A stretch of DNA of 64,000 bases, from the NCBI GenBank assembly GCA_947095535.1, contig OX352774.1, forward strand, positions 28,412,496 through 28,476,495, given 5' to 3'. The stretch comes from Poecilobothrus nobilitatus. Its lineage: Eukaryota; Arthropoda; Insecta; Diptera; Dolichopodidae. The translations under genes and the position numbers were made by a program. Below the pieces are notes generated by a model that was not told where the DNA came from, did no database searches, and saw nothing but the letters and a program-made list of their open reading frames with translations. How positions within the stretch are numbered: position 1 is the stretch's first letter; each line of letters starts with the position of its first letter. Shown one piece after another: positions 11,673 to 22,999 of this stretch.

Positions 11673-12159
11673 ACCGCCCAGAAAATTGTTTTTGGACCTT
11701 ATATTTTTGATATATTATATTTTTTATTTTCGATTTAGATATGTACGCATATCTTTACAACTTAATCATTATCTGTTTTTATAAAGAGTAATTTAAATAT
11801 AGCATTATGCGTTATAGGGAAAATTATACAAACTAAGTACTAACCTAAGAAACTAAAACTAACTTACTAACTATACTTTCTAAATATGATTATAACTATT
11901 AGTTATTAACATTTTTAAAAAGATTTTTTATGATCTCATTATCAGAATAATTGTACTAGTTTATGAAATTCGTAGGTCATTTAGTCACTTTCAAATCGAT
12001 AGATTTAGTTTTAGTTAATTTTAATAGTAAAATGGTGGAGTAATGCCAAGGTAATTTCATCATAATTTTTAAAATTTTATTTTGGTGGATTTGCAATTTT
12101 TTTAAGTATGTTTTTGCACAATTATGTCACACCGGTTCTCCATACAGCATAATTGGTGC
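11673..12159. other. AT-rich DNA
   Basis: Nothing recognisable. Confidence 0.4.
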
Positions 12160-12660
12160 AAAATGATGATGATAATAATGATATGATAATTTAATTTAGA
12201 CTTCCTAATAATTAAAAGATAAAGCGTTCTATAATGATAATATTTATTTTGTTAGAAATATAAGAGAAATGTGATTTGAAAGTTAGTTTCTTGTCGAGAA
12301 TTAGACCCAGGTATTTAATAGTGTCAGGCCAGGTAATAGAATCACCAGATCAGATACTATAAGGTTTTGGTTGAATAAGTATTGGAGTTTGCGCCTTGTG
12401 GTAAAATAAATTGCTTGCGATTTATTGATATATAATTTGATTTTTCATTTATGGTAATAATCGGAAATTTGTACCAGGGCCGTCTGAAGGTTTTGTACGA
12501 TATTGATTTTTAAGTCAGCCAGGTAATTCTGTCAGATAAGAAACTTTTAACCAAAGTTATTAGAAATGTTGAAACATTAAAGTTAATCAATTTAGCCAAC
12601 AGGGCATCATGCCAGAGTTAAAGGTGGAATGTATTTCCAAAAGGACTAAACCTATAGATT
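12160..12660 (-). pseudogene. Jockey-type LINE fragment with its catalytic core deleted
   Basis: Reading the minus strand from 12640 downward: LWHDALLAKLINFNVSTFLI then LVKSFLSDR (the FDxVWHDGLL region); at about 12500, NLQTALVQISDYYHK, a stop, then KIKLYINKSQAIYFTTRRKL; at about 12350-12285, DSITWPDTIKYLGLILDKKL. These are successive conserved segments of Jockey-clade ORF2. The part that should lie between SFLSDR and NLQTAL, including the YADD catalytic box, is gone. Stops and frameshifts also interrupt it. It is a dead fragment. Confidence 0.85.
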
Positions 12661-13088
12661 TTTTCAAATTGAGATTGTAATTTATGTGATTAAAAACCTT
12701 AAAATTTTAAAATTAATAAAAATTAATGAAATAGAAAATTTTATTTTGACAAAATTTTTTGGTTAAACACATTTTATTTATTATATTAATAGCTGAAAAG
12801 TCAATAGCCAGAAAAGTTTTTAATGTAAAATAAAATTAATTTTATTTTTATAAATAAAAAAAATAATAAAAAACAAAACACAAACATCATCAAAATCTAT
12901 TTTTAAATTTCAAAATCAACGACCAAAGTTGCAATTTTACCTTTCTTTATATTTTATTTTATTTTTTTTTTGTTTGTGGGGATATATTTCCTGTTGTACA
13001 TTGGAAGGGTTAAAAATTTTACTGCTCTAAATAAATTTAGATTGTATATCGCAATATTTCGAAAAAGTTCGTATTTAATTTATTCCCG
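12661..13088. other. AT-rich DNA
   Basis: Only low-complexity A+T-rich sequence is visible. Confidence 0.4.
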
Positions 13089-13234
13089 TGCCACAAAAAT
13101 TTGATAAGGAAATAACATAGCCTTTCTTTTGCAGGTGTTGCTGAAAATATCGTAAGGAGAAATTATTGGTGTTGTATCCTCGGTGTTTATAGCGTATTTT
13201 ATACGCTATTACGTACTAGGCCATGGAGGTCCCC
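13089..13234 (-). mobile_element. SINE family 1, reverse copy
   Basis: Read on the minus strand it begins GGGGACCTCCATGGCCTAGT (diverged A box region), then TACACCAATAATTTCTCC where the B box has decayed, then ACGATATTTTCAGC and AGGCTATGTTATTTCC. Same order as the 2168 copy. Confidence 0.65.
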
Positions 13235-13609
13235 TATTCAAGTTTCTCTTTTAAGATTTATTTGAGTTGGGTTTAGAGTTCGTTATATCTGAATTATACT
13301 TAACACAAACCTTTCGAATATTTTTTTTACCAAAGCATATAGCATTTCGTATTAATATTAACTTCTCCAATTTTTTTCTTAATAACAAAATTCAATTACG
13401 GTCATTTTACGTTGTTCTGCACCTTCTGCATCTTAATAAGAACTGTTTCCGAATAAAATGGAACATATTTCTAAATGACTTTGTAATTATTGAGCAATTT
13501 TTGAAAATTGATAAAAACAATTTGGGCTTCATGCTCTATAGGCCTATACATTTTAGAGATATTCAAACTGGATTTAAAATCCACGCCCCCCTATTAACTT
13601 GAAACTTTG

Positions 13610-13790
13610 CAAAAGTGCTTACCCAAAAAGTCGGTAGATTGTTCTGGCATTCTGTTCTGTATAGGAAAAGTTAAAAATTCTAAGTTTACTGAGTCCTGTT
13701 ATTGAAATATGGTGCGACGGGTTTGAAAAACAAAAAGGTCCATGCATCATTGAATATAATGCTAGAATGCTAATGGGAGTCGGTTATATT
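13610..13790 (+). pseudogene. Possible Jockey-type LINE C-terminal fragment
   Basis: In one frame the sequence gives VGRLFWHSVLYRKS, and in a neighbouring frame LSLLSPVIEIWCDGFEKQK and NARMLMGVG. This resembles the ORF2 stretch after KYLG in Jockey elements (LYWLLG...RP.ieYg...W). The upstream open frame at 13267-13602 is not recognisable. The match is weak and rests on a few residues. Confidence 0.35.
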
Positions 13791-14699
13791 TATTTATATC
13801 ATTTCATAATACCATTATAACACTTTACAAAAACACAAGAATTTAATATAACTTGAAAATAAATTTTTTTTAATCACTGAGATCTTTTACACATAGATTT
13901 GTTTTATTTTATTCCACATTTTTAAAATTGATTTGTTTTAAATTTTTATTGTATTTTAATTTAATAATGTATAACCTTCAAATAATTCTTTATAATTAAT
14001 TGTTAGTCAAAAATATAATAAAAATTAATTAAATACATCAAAGTTTTTTCTTTTTTTTTTAAGAAATTAAAAAAAACAAGTTGCAAAACAATTGATAAGA
14101 TAATTCATAAAAAAAAAGAAGATATTTTTAAATAAACGAGTTGACAAATTATTGAGAAAAGCTTAAGAAAAATTAATTTTAATTTATTTAATAACAAGCA
14201 ATGCACAAAGTAAACAAAATATTATAAACAATCATCTAAAGTAAAATTTATTATTTACAGACTATTAATTAAAATAAAAAAAAAAAAATTAATTGAAAAC
14301 GAAACACGATTATTAACTTTATGAATATTTTTTAAAATTAATCTAAAGAAGACGTACACAGGTTTCTAATATATAATTATTTAAATAAGTTAATAAAAAA
14401 GTTATTGTCCATAACTGACTATAGATAATATGAAATTTACAATTACTATTATATATATACTGATCTAGTATTAATACATGTCGATACATTTAATAGACTC
14501 TTTGCCTGTCGACATCTGAAAAAGATGCTAATATTAATTAACATATGTATAATTATATTATTTTTTTGGATCAGAATGGGGATTTGAGCTAGAGAAGATG
14601 TTAAATATTGTTTTTTTTTTTATTTTACATGCTAGCCAAATGCAGGTTTAAGTATAAATTGAGAGTATAAAAGAGTATAAAAGGGAAAGGTAAACCGAA
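13791..14699. other. AT-rich DNA
   Basis: No gene, RNA or repeat recognised; dense poly(A)/poly(T). Confidence 0.45.
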
Positions 14700-15010
14700 A
14701 AAAAATTGGATACTAAGAGTAAGTTGTAGGTTTAAGTTAAAATTCTTTGTGAATTGTTGTGAATTATAGAAGGAAATATTATTGACAGGAGGAGAAGAGA
14801 GATTTGATATAGAAGAAGCATGTTCTACGTCTTAGAAATTCTCACAATTAATCAGTTTCTAAAACCAGTTTTGAATCAACTATATAGAAATTTCCACTAT
14901 GTCCAAAATGAACTTCTTGCTATACCTCTCTCGTTGTCCGTTGAAATTTCTTTCAGAGAAGACAAAACTGATTTTAGTTCAATAGAACTATAATTTCCTG
15001 AGTCATTCTA
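14700..15010 (+). repeat. Dispersed repeat B, copy 1
   Basis: ATTATTGACAGGAGG, TTCTCACA, AAACCAGTTTTGA, CTCTCGTTG and GATTTTAGTTCAATAGA occur in the same order and similar spacing at 26030-26310. No coding potential or terminal repeats were seen, so the element class is unknown. Confidence 0.65.
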
Positions 15011-15153
15011 GAGAATATTTATAAAATAATGAAATTAATTAATTGATATACATAATTGTGCCTTTCATTGTGCTTAGTAATTAAAATTATATTTTAGAGT
15101 TAATTGACTTAAATTATGAATTATTTACTTAATTTACCTTTACAAAAGTGTTA

Positions 15154-15344
15154 GGGGCCTCGGTGGTCTAGTAGATAAGAGCATATAAAATACGCTGTAA
15201 ACATAGAAGGAGTGTGGATTGGAATCCCACACACGTCGCTAGATTTATTCCCCCTTACGACATTTACAGCCATGCCTGAACAGGAAAGGCTGTGTAATTA
15301 CCTGTCCACATTTATGTGGCAGAGAAATACCTTTAAAAAAAAAA
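15154..15344 (+). mobile_element. SINE family 1 copy
   Basis: Head GGCCTCGGTGGTCTAGTAG, degenerate B box GGATTGGAATCCC, body CCTTACGACATTTACAGCC and CCTGTCCACATTTATGTGG, A tail. A short flanking repeat (AAAGTGTTA / AAACTGTTA) at 15145-15153 and 15345-15353 may be the target duplication. The 66-codon open frame at 15212-15412 is just this element translated. Confidence 0.85.
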
Positions 15345-15890
15345 AAACTGTTATGAGTAACAATATAGATATCGATTTTCGGAAAAATATAAATAAATAC
15401 TACGATAAGTAAATTTATTTTATTTTATTTTTTTTTCAAGGACTTAAAGGTTCAAGTCCCAACCGTTTAACCATATTTTTCACTGTTTTACTTTCTAAAA
15501 AAGATCTAATCTAGGTTTAAATTTTGTAAACCTCAAAAAATAACTCTGCACATTTAGAAGAATTATAATAATAGGTAATATAATCTAAAAGTTCATTTTG
15601 TTTCATTTTATTTATAAAAATTAAAATTTACAATTTCACTAGCCAACACAATGTGCCAATTGTTGACATTTATTTGTTAATATGTTTTACATTTTAACAT
15701 TATCATTATTCATTTATTTTGATGATTTTATAAACGTTCGATTATTTCAGTTAATTAAAAGGCAATAAGGTGCACTTACACAAATAATAATCTAAGTTTA
15801 ACTGTATAATCTTATCTTGGCTTACTGATTGACAGTTAATTATTTTCTTATTACATATATAAAAATCAATAACATTTTCTATTATATGTT
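15345..15890. other. AT-rich DNA
   Basis: Nothing recognisable. Confidence 0.4.
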
Positions 15891-16290
15891 TCTATATATA
15901 TCAGAATTTTAATTCTCACTCATTCTTTCACTCATAGATAATAGATATTATTAATAATCAGAAAAAATGTTTGTTTGTTTGTATGTTGAAATGTATGTTT
16001 GTTTGTATATATCAGAATTTTCATTCTCACTCATTCTTTCACTCATAGATAATAGATATTTTTAATAATCAGAAAAAATGTTTGTTTGTTTGTATGTTTG
16101 TTTGTATATATCAGAATTATCATTCTCACTCATTCTTTCACTCATAGATAATAGATATTATTAATAATCAGAAAAAATGTTTGTTTGTTTGTATGTTGAA
16201 ATGTATGTTTGTTTGTATATATCAGAATTTTCATTCTCACTCATTCTTTCACTCATAGATAATAGATATTTTTAATAATCAGAAAAAATG
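15891..16290. repeat. Tandem array with alternating 111/99-bp units
   Basis: TCAGAATT recurs at 15901, 16012, 16111 and 16222 (spacings 111, 99, 111). Each unit has TTCTCACTCATTCTTTCACT, CATAGATAATAGATATT and (TTTG)n. Units 1 and 3 share GATATTATTAATAATC and the 12-bp TTGAAATGTATG insert; units 2 and 4 share GATATTTTTAATAATC. The real repeating block is therefore a 210-bp dimer duplicated once. Confidence 0.95.
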
Positions 16291-16299
16291 CTATATAAA

Positions 16300-17940
16300 T
16301 AAAAATTTTGAAATATTTTTTTTCCCAATTTATTTAGGTATATATAAAGATTCGAAATAAAATAAATTCTATAGTTTTACTTAGCCATTTTTTATTGCAC
16401 AAACAAAAAAACAAATCTGAATAATCAATTCATTTAAATAACAATTTCGAATTTTAATTTCTCAACCTTTTTACATACATATTACATATCTACAAATATT
16501 TGTTACTTCATCATACACCCGAATCATAAAATGATCCTAGGTACATAGTACATATATCTTAAAAATTTTTTTTTTTTACTTCACAAATACAAAATAATTT
16601 CTATATTGTCGCAGTCTCTTAACTCAAATTACTTTTATGACACTCAAATTACTTAACAAAATTAAATTGAAAAAAAAAAAATTGCATAATATTATTTTTT
16701 TTTTTCCATTCTATTTAAAAAATAATTTGTTCTTTCTCTTTCCAACTTTTTGGTTCTTCCTATGTAAATAATTTTCATAAACGTATTAAAATTAAAGTAA
16801 CGAACGAATGACAACGAAAGTACGAATGAATTTTTCAAAAAAATAAACAAAACAAAAAATTGCTAACTAAAATACAAAAAAAAAAAAAAAAATAAGTAAA
16901 ACAACTAAAAAAAAATATTTCTTAAAAAGATTTGCATCTTTTTAGAGCCCGACAATAAAATCGTAAAAAAAAAAAACCATTTTTATTGAATTGCATTCTC
17001 TGTCTTAATCGGACCAGATAACGCCGGACATAATCGGATATAGTCAACAAACATTAACAGCACAAAAAAAAAAATATATAAAAAAAAACCATACTAAACG
17101 CATCAAACACAAACAGTAGCAGCAAAAATATATTTTAAAGTTTTTTTTTTTTTTTTTTTTTTAATTTTAAATTTTATAAGCGAAATAACAATAGTGCCAT
17201 CACTTCACATTTTTATAAATATGTACATATTTATGTATGTTTGTATGTACATATACAATATAAATGTTTGTGTATCCAAAGTAATAAAGTATCTCAAGTA
17301 TTTAAGTAACAGCAATATCAGTTTTTTATTATTTTATTAGAGGATGTGATTTCCAAAATTAAAATAAAAAAAAAAATAAAAAAAAAAAAAAGTGGAGAGA
17401 AAAAAAAAAAAAATAAATTGTCATTGGATAGGAAATAAAGAAAGAAAAAAAAATTTATTTTAAATTTAGAATTTTTTTTTTTTCTTTTTTTTCAATTTTT
17501 TATATACGTTTGGTTTTATTAATTTTCATTTTGAATTACCACTTTATTATCTACTATAAAAAATTAATCAAAGTAATATGAGAGAGCAAAAAAAAAAACA
17601 TTAAAAGCTTTATAACAGTGGATTTATTTTTGTTTGTGAAAAAAAAAAAAAAACAAATTATCAGGATGAATAAAAATGATATTTACACAGAGAAAAAAAT
17701 TTTGAAAAATTAATTTTTTTTAAATTTAATATAATTTTTGTATTATACTGTGAAATTTGTAAATACTGTGGTGGTGTATAACTCAATTTTTAAAATATGG
17801 TTTTTATTTATTTATTTAAAACCAATATATTTCATGGTCATTATTTAGATCATCTTCATAATATATATAGTTATTAATTATTATATATATACATTTAGTT
17901 GCAACGGCGATTTGTTAAAAAAAAAATTTATTTTTTCAGT
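16300..17940. other. A-rich DNA with 5'UTR-like patches
   Basis: The patches 16790-16830 (AACGAACGAATGACAACGAA) and 16980-17130 (ATCGGACCAGATAACGCCGG, then AACAGTAGCAGCAAAAAT) are richer in CG and CAA words than the surroundings. They look like insect 5' untranslated or promoter DNA, possibly a distal promoter of the gene starting at 22659. There is no ORF or splice site I can defend. Confidence 0.25.
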
Positions 17941-17949
17941 AATTTTCAT

Positions 17950-18350
17950 GTTGTTTAAAAATATTTAGTGACCTGTATAGAATTTGAACCCAAATATTCT
18001 CAATTAAAACAGAATGTGATTAATGATTTGGCTCATTAGAACTCTAAACTATGGTATTGTTTTATATAACATGGCAATCGTTTTGTTATATCTCTTTATA
18101 TTCTTATTTATTTTATTTTATTTATATTAATATTACAAATCACGTAGGATATTGCAATATTACAAAACCATCGGCTATACTAAGGCCATTTATAGATCGA
18201 ATATTATTATTAAATTATAAACTAATATATTATTTATTTTGTTTATATTATATATTATATATTTATGCTATATTTGGTAGCAAGGCGTATTTATTTTCAA
18301 TTAATAAAACTTGTTACCTATGAAGGGTTTGAACCCGCACTCTCTTTATA
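17950..18350 (-). mobile_element. Possible degenerate tRNA-headed SINE remnants
   Basis: Two minus-strand B-box-like words, GGGTTCAAATTC near 17985 and GGGTTCAAACCC near 18327, each sit in a tRNA-sized G+C-richer patch separated by about 330 bp of AT-rich sequence. A boxes are unclear. The 90-codon open frame between them is low-complexity and probably not a gene. Confidence 0.35.
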
Positions 18351-18989
18351 TTCTAATGGATCCGTTAGTTTTTTTAAAATTTATATTATTATAATTGCAT
18401 AACTACAGGCGAAATGTTTATATATATTTTTTTTAAATTTTTGTACAATATAAAGAATAGTTTTTGTATTATGTTTGTAAAAAATTTGAATAGAATCTAA
18501 TTTATTTATTATGTTTTAAAGTTTAAAATGTGTATTAGACTTTTTTAAATTTTAATTTATGACCATTATAAATCCTTTCACTTAACTTAATCAATTTTAG
18601 ACAAATTTTTCCTCTCAATTGTTCGAAAAAATTTTTTTCCTGTAGCATTATATAACTTTATATATTATTTTATTTTCACTTTAGTTTTTATCATTTTCTT
18701 TTTTATTGACATAAAATATTTTCAGCACCTAATTTATATTCAATAGCTAATTTGTTCTTAAATTTTATTTTATTACAATATAAGTTTTTGGGGGTTTTTT
18801 TTTTTTTTATATATAAATTGCATTCAATAATAAAATGCATTTGTAAGTATGTTAATTATTATTTATTAATAATAAAAAAATAATTTTTAAATAAACAAAT
18901 TTCATAATATATTAAAAAGAAATCTTGTACTCTTAGACTTAAGTCTTGATACTCTTAATCTTATACTTTATATAAGAGTATTTAGAATA

Positions 18990-19094
18990 TTGCTTTATGT
19001 GGAAAGGAAAATACTCTGCCTTTTCCTTTTCAGATGTGGATATAATTATTGTAAAGGGGAAATATTCTTATGACATACACATCCCACCAAGGCC
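18990..19094 (-). mobile_element. SINE family 1, decayed reverse copy
   Basis: On the minus strand: GGCCTTGGTGGGATGTGTAT, then TTTCCCCTTTACAATAATTA, TCCACATCTGAAAAGG and TTTCCTTTCCACATAAAG. The order matches the 2168 element, but most of the head between the A and B boxes is deleted. Confidence 0.55.
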
Positions 19095-20450
19095 ATATCC
19101 AATATTTTACTTATTACAAAAGAAAACAAATTTTTAATTTTATAATTCAAAATAATTCAAAATTTTTAATATGAAAAATTTTAGGACTTTTAAAAAAATA
19201 AGTTTTTAAAAATTAATACTATTTAATTTTGTTTTAATTAGCGTAGTTAATTTTTACTTTATTACTATACCATCTGTTAATAATTAAAATTAGATAATTT
19301 TTATAAATAAAAATTAGAAGCTTAAAAAAGATGCGTATATACATTTCGTGAGTACATATATATCACTTTTTAAAGCAATTAAAATAGCGATATCACTACT
19401 AGGTATGTAAGAAGATTATTCCTTCCAAAAACTAATAAATAATCAAAAAGTAATTTAAGTTAATTGCAACAAATTTTGAATTATATGCTTATTTTTTTTT
19501 ATATACAATTAAAAATAGATTTATATACTCTCTAAATTATTAATAATTAAAACAAAAAAAGCATATTTTATTTTATATACCTATATATATATTTTAGCTT
19601 TTTTTTTACATACATACTTTTAATTCTTATCTGATTTTTAAAGCCCTATATAAATTATAGTTTACAAATTAGCAAAATTTCTTATCATAAATAAATATTA
19701 AAATACAAAAAGATTTTCTATACATATTTGAATTATTTTCTTTTTTTTTTTTTTGTTTTTCATTAGTGTAAGCGTGAAACAATAAAAAAAATATTTTCTT
19801 TTCTTTGAAAAACAGAAAAAATACGGCACGAACTAATTGAGAGGAAAAAAAATAAAAACAAAAACAAATAAAACAAGCAAAGTAATTTTTGTTTTTGTTA
19901 TATTAATTTGCATCTTTCGTCTTACCTATTCACATTTTTACATACATATACTTACATATATGTAAATAAACAAATCTATATTTATATATGGTAATTTTAT
20001 ATTCTGTTGTAAAGAGAGTGTTGTGCATTTTATTCACATATAATGTACATTAGTATATATATAAATATATATATATACAAATATATTTCAAAATCATCAC
20101 AAATTCAATTATTATACTGATATAGGTACTTGTTGATATAAATACATATATATGTTATGAAATATATTCATTGTATATTAATATAGGTATACTATAAATA
20201 TTACATAAATAAAATGATTTTGTTCTATCAACCAAAACTTTTATTTTTGTATAAAACTTATAATAATATTTTTACTATGTTTAATAATTTACTTTTTAAA
20301 TATTTTGCATACTATATACGTACATATTGCGGAATGATGTTTTACAATTTACTCAATTGTTATGTCAAACACAAGTTATTTGTTCAGAGTTTAAAAAGTC
20401 TATACAGGAATATAATGAACCGTATAATAGATATTGTTATAATTTATTAT
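19095..20450. other. AT-rich DNA
   Basis: No supported feature. The first half of the open frame at 20214-20636 lies here; it is hydrophobic low-complexity sequence that runs into the following SINE. Confidence 0.4.
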
Positions 20451-20664
20451 GGGGTTTCAGTGGTCTATTGGGTAAGAGCACATGAAATACACTGTAAACA
20501 CTCTCTGGTAGAGGAAGTGTTTGGCCACATCCCACACACATCGCGTCGTAAGAATAATTACCCCTTATTATACATTTACAGTCACACCAGAGAAGGAAAG
20601 ACTGTGAAATTTCTTTGTTATATTGTATTTATATGACAGTAAATTAACCTAAAAAAAAAAAAAA
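20451..20664 (+). mobile_element. SINE family 1 copy
   Basis: Head GGGGTTTCAGTGGTCTATTG GGTAAGAGC, a lost B box (GGCCACATCCCACACAC), CGTCGTAAG, TTACAGTCACACCAGAGAAGG and an A14 tail. Family 1 order is intact. Confidence 0.8.
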
Positions 20665-21513
20665 TTTGGCATATTTTTTTCATTTTCATATTCCAAAATA
20701 AAAAAAAAAACAATTATTTAGCACTTTTTCATAGCTGAAACTTATAATTAAATTTTATTCGATAATTTCGTTTCTTTTTTAAAAATGGTAATTTATCAAT
20801 ACAAAAACTATCTCTCAGATAGCATTTTTTTTTTTTAAAGATATTCTAACATTTTTAAATCCTTAATTCATATTAAAAGTATTAAGACAAATCTATAAAA
20901 TAAATAACTATTATACAAAATAAATGCTAAATATGCTAAAATGATTTGTTCATAAAAGTACCGCAGATTGAATTAAGTTTCATCTAAAGTTTTGTATTTA
21001 TAAATATAATTTTTAATGTATCTACGTATGTTATATGTACTATATAATAATCCAAGTAAAAATTAAAATTTTTTATGCCAAATTTAAAATAAAAACTATT
21101 TGGATTTTTAAATTAAAATTAAAATTTTTTTTTAAATTAAATTAAAAACTTTAAAATATACTTTTACTTAAAAGTTTGAATTTTTGCAAATGCAACAGAA
21201 TAATTTTCAAATATTAAATATAAATATAAAATAAGTTTATATATGTAATATACATATATGTATCTATATATATGTACAATATTTTGTACCCAAGTATTTT
21301 TTTCTCTTAGTTTTTATTTTGATTTGTCTTTTATTTTAAAAAAAAAATTTAATTTTTTTTTTTCCTTATTTTATTTTAATTTTTTTTCTTTTTGTATTTT
21401 TTTTTAAATATATGTTTTTTTTTTAATTTTTTTTTTTTTGTGCTTAGTTTAGTTCTGAACGACCATTTAACATCCCCAAATCCAATAATAATGTATAGTA
21501 GATAATAATCTCA
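20665..21513. other. AT-rich DNA
   Basis: Long T-rich tracts at 21296-21440, then a more complex patch from 21446 (GTTCTGAACGACC, ACATCCCCAAATCC) that leads into the promoter candidate. Confidence 0.35.
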
Positions 21514-21548
21514 TCAGTAATAGAACGAATACGATTCCGGTTAGACTC
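21514..21548 (+). promoter_or_regulatory. Candidate Inr/DPE core promoter
   Basis: An Initiator word TCAGT has its A at 21516. AGACT begins at 21543, exactly +28, where a downstream promoter element (RGWYVT) is expected in arthropods; the first four positions fit. There is no TATA box in the expected place, as is usual for Inr/DPE promoters. It is 1.1 kb upstream of the candidate start exon on the same strand. These motifs are short and could occur by chance. Confidence 0.3.
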
Positions 21549-21556
21549 CTCCAAAA

Positions 21557-21557
<1 letters not shown>

Positions 21558-21589
<32 letters not shown>
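21558..21589. repeat. Poly(A) tract, about 32 A
   Basis: The longest uninterrupted homopolymer noticed in the window, directly downstream of the promoter candidate. Confidence 0.9.
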
Positions 21590-21595
<6 letters not shown>

Positions 21596-21984
21596 AGCAC
21601 ACAAATTAATAATAACAATAATAATAATAAAAGAAAAAAAATTTGAGTGCTAATTTTAGTTAGATTTTAGTTTTAATTTTAATGTATGTATATAGTTATA
21701 TTCTAGCATAAAATTTAAAATATTATTAAATTTAAAAAGATTTTACAAAATAAAAAAAAAAAAATTTTTTTTTTTTATTTTTCCTCATATATAAAATTTT
21801 TAGTAAATTTAAATTATAAATTAATATAAAAAAAAAAAAAAAATGAAAAAATTTAAAAAAAGAAAATTTAATAATTAAAACTTTTTTTCTTTATAATTTT
21901 TTTTTTTTTTTTCTTTATATTATAATTTATTGTATTTTATTTTTTATTTTTTTTTATTTTAAATATTTTCCAGTTGTTTTTGAA

Positions 21985-21989
21985 TCAGT
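21985..21989 (+). promoter_or_regulatory. Second candidate Initiator
   Basis: TCAGT (A at 21987) begins a G+C-rich island, GTGCGTGTCGTGACTCGTGC, that is very unlike its surroundings and contains a GTGCCGTTAA word near +18 to +27 weakly resembling an MTE. A TTTTCCAG word just upstream could instead make this a 3' splice site opening an untranslated exon. Confidence 0.3.
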
Positions 21990-22658
21990 GCGTGTCGTGA
22001 CTCGTGCCGTTAATAATAAAAATACATATATATATGAAAAAAAGTACTAAAATTACTATATTATAAACATATTATTTAAATTATTGATACCTTAATTTTG
22101 TTTTTTTTTTACATACATACATACATATTACAAAACAAAAAGAGAACAGTTTTATTAAAACAAATTAATATTTAAATGAATAAATAAATAAAGAAAAATA
22201 ACGAAAAAATCAATTACCACCCATGAATTTATATTTACAATTAACATAAAACTAAACAATAAACAAAAATAAATAAAAAATAAAAGTAAATAATAATTAA
22301 AAAAAAAAAAAAAATTTAATTGGTGAAAAATTTTTCAATTAAAAAAGTGCAACAATTATTTTTTTTTATTTGTTTACAAACATTTTATTTAAATCCATTT
22401 AATAAAAAAAATTTTTTTTTTGATACTTGAATAATTCGCCGATACAATTATTTCTTACTTAAACAAAAAAAAAAAAAAAAATAAATAATTTAATTATGTA
22501 AATTAATTTATTGAATTTTAAGAAAAATTAAGAAAAAAAAAAAAAATTAAGCAATAACAATTATACTTTTTCTTATGTAAGTTTAAAATTGAGCTTTTAA
22601 ATAGAAATCAAAAAAATTTCCTGCATCCCGTATAGCAAATAATTTTAATTGATACATA

Positions 22659-22692
22659 ATGGAAGAAGAATCACAAACAAATCAACCTCAAG
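22659..22692 (+). CDS. Candidate first coding exon (MEEESQTNQPQ), unidentified gene
   Basis: ATG at 22659 opens eleven codons, MEEESQTNQPQ, plus one base, and runs directly into the donor AAG|GTAATA at 22692/22693. The acidic, Gln/Asn-containing start, acceptable ATG context (CATAATGG) and good donor in otherwise non-coding AT-rich DNA support a real first exon with a phase-1 intron. About 0.7-1.1 kb of A-rich sequence separates it from two possible Initiators and would be 5'UTR. Upstream ATGs open only very short frames. I cannot name the gene. A 9-nt microexon at 57216 fits the same phase and would add Ala-Asn-Tyr. The rest of the gene must lie beyond the window, or be unseen. It could be a chance ORF, since it is only 34 nt. 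Confidence 0.4.
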
Positions 22693-22999
22693 GTAATAAA
22701 TATACATATTATATATATATATATAGATGATAATTTAAATTAATTAAATATTAAAAAAAAAAAAAAATTAACAATAATATTAAAAAAAAAAAAAAATTTT
22801 TTTTTTTTTTAATTTTTTAGCAATAAAATAAAAGAGATTTTGAAAGCAAGTGAAAAAAAAAATTTTTTTTCATTTTTCGAAATAAAAATTCAATGGAAAA
22901 TTTAACATTACAAAGTGTCATTTATTGTGGTGGTTACCTATAATATAATCGTTAATTAGCTATTAATTAGCTAATATATAGCTAATATATAGCTATTAA

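Noticed and set aside
15891..16290. CRISPR-like array
   Set aside because: Units are contiguous near-identical repeats without unique spacers, in eukaryotic DNA.
20214..20636. 140-codon plus-strand open frame, the longest in the window
   Set aside because: Its second half is the translated SINE at 20451-20664 and its first half is low-complexity hydrophobic sequence from AT-rich DNA; no motif or start context supports it.
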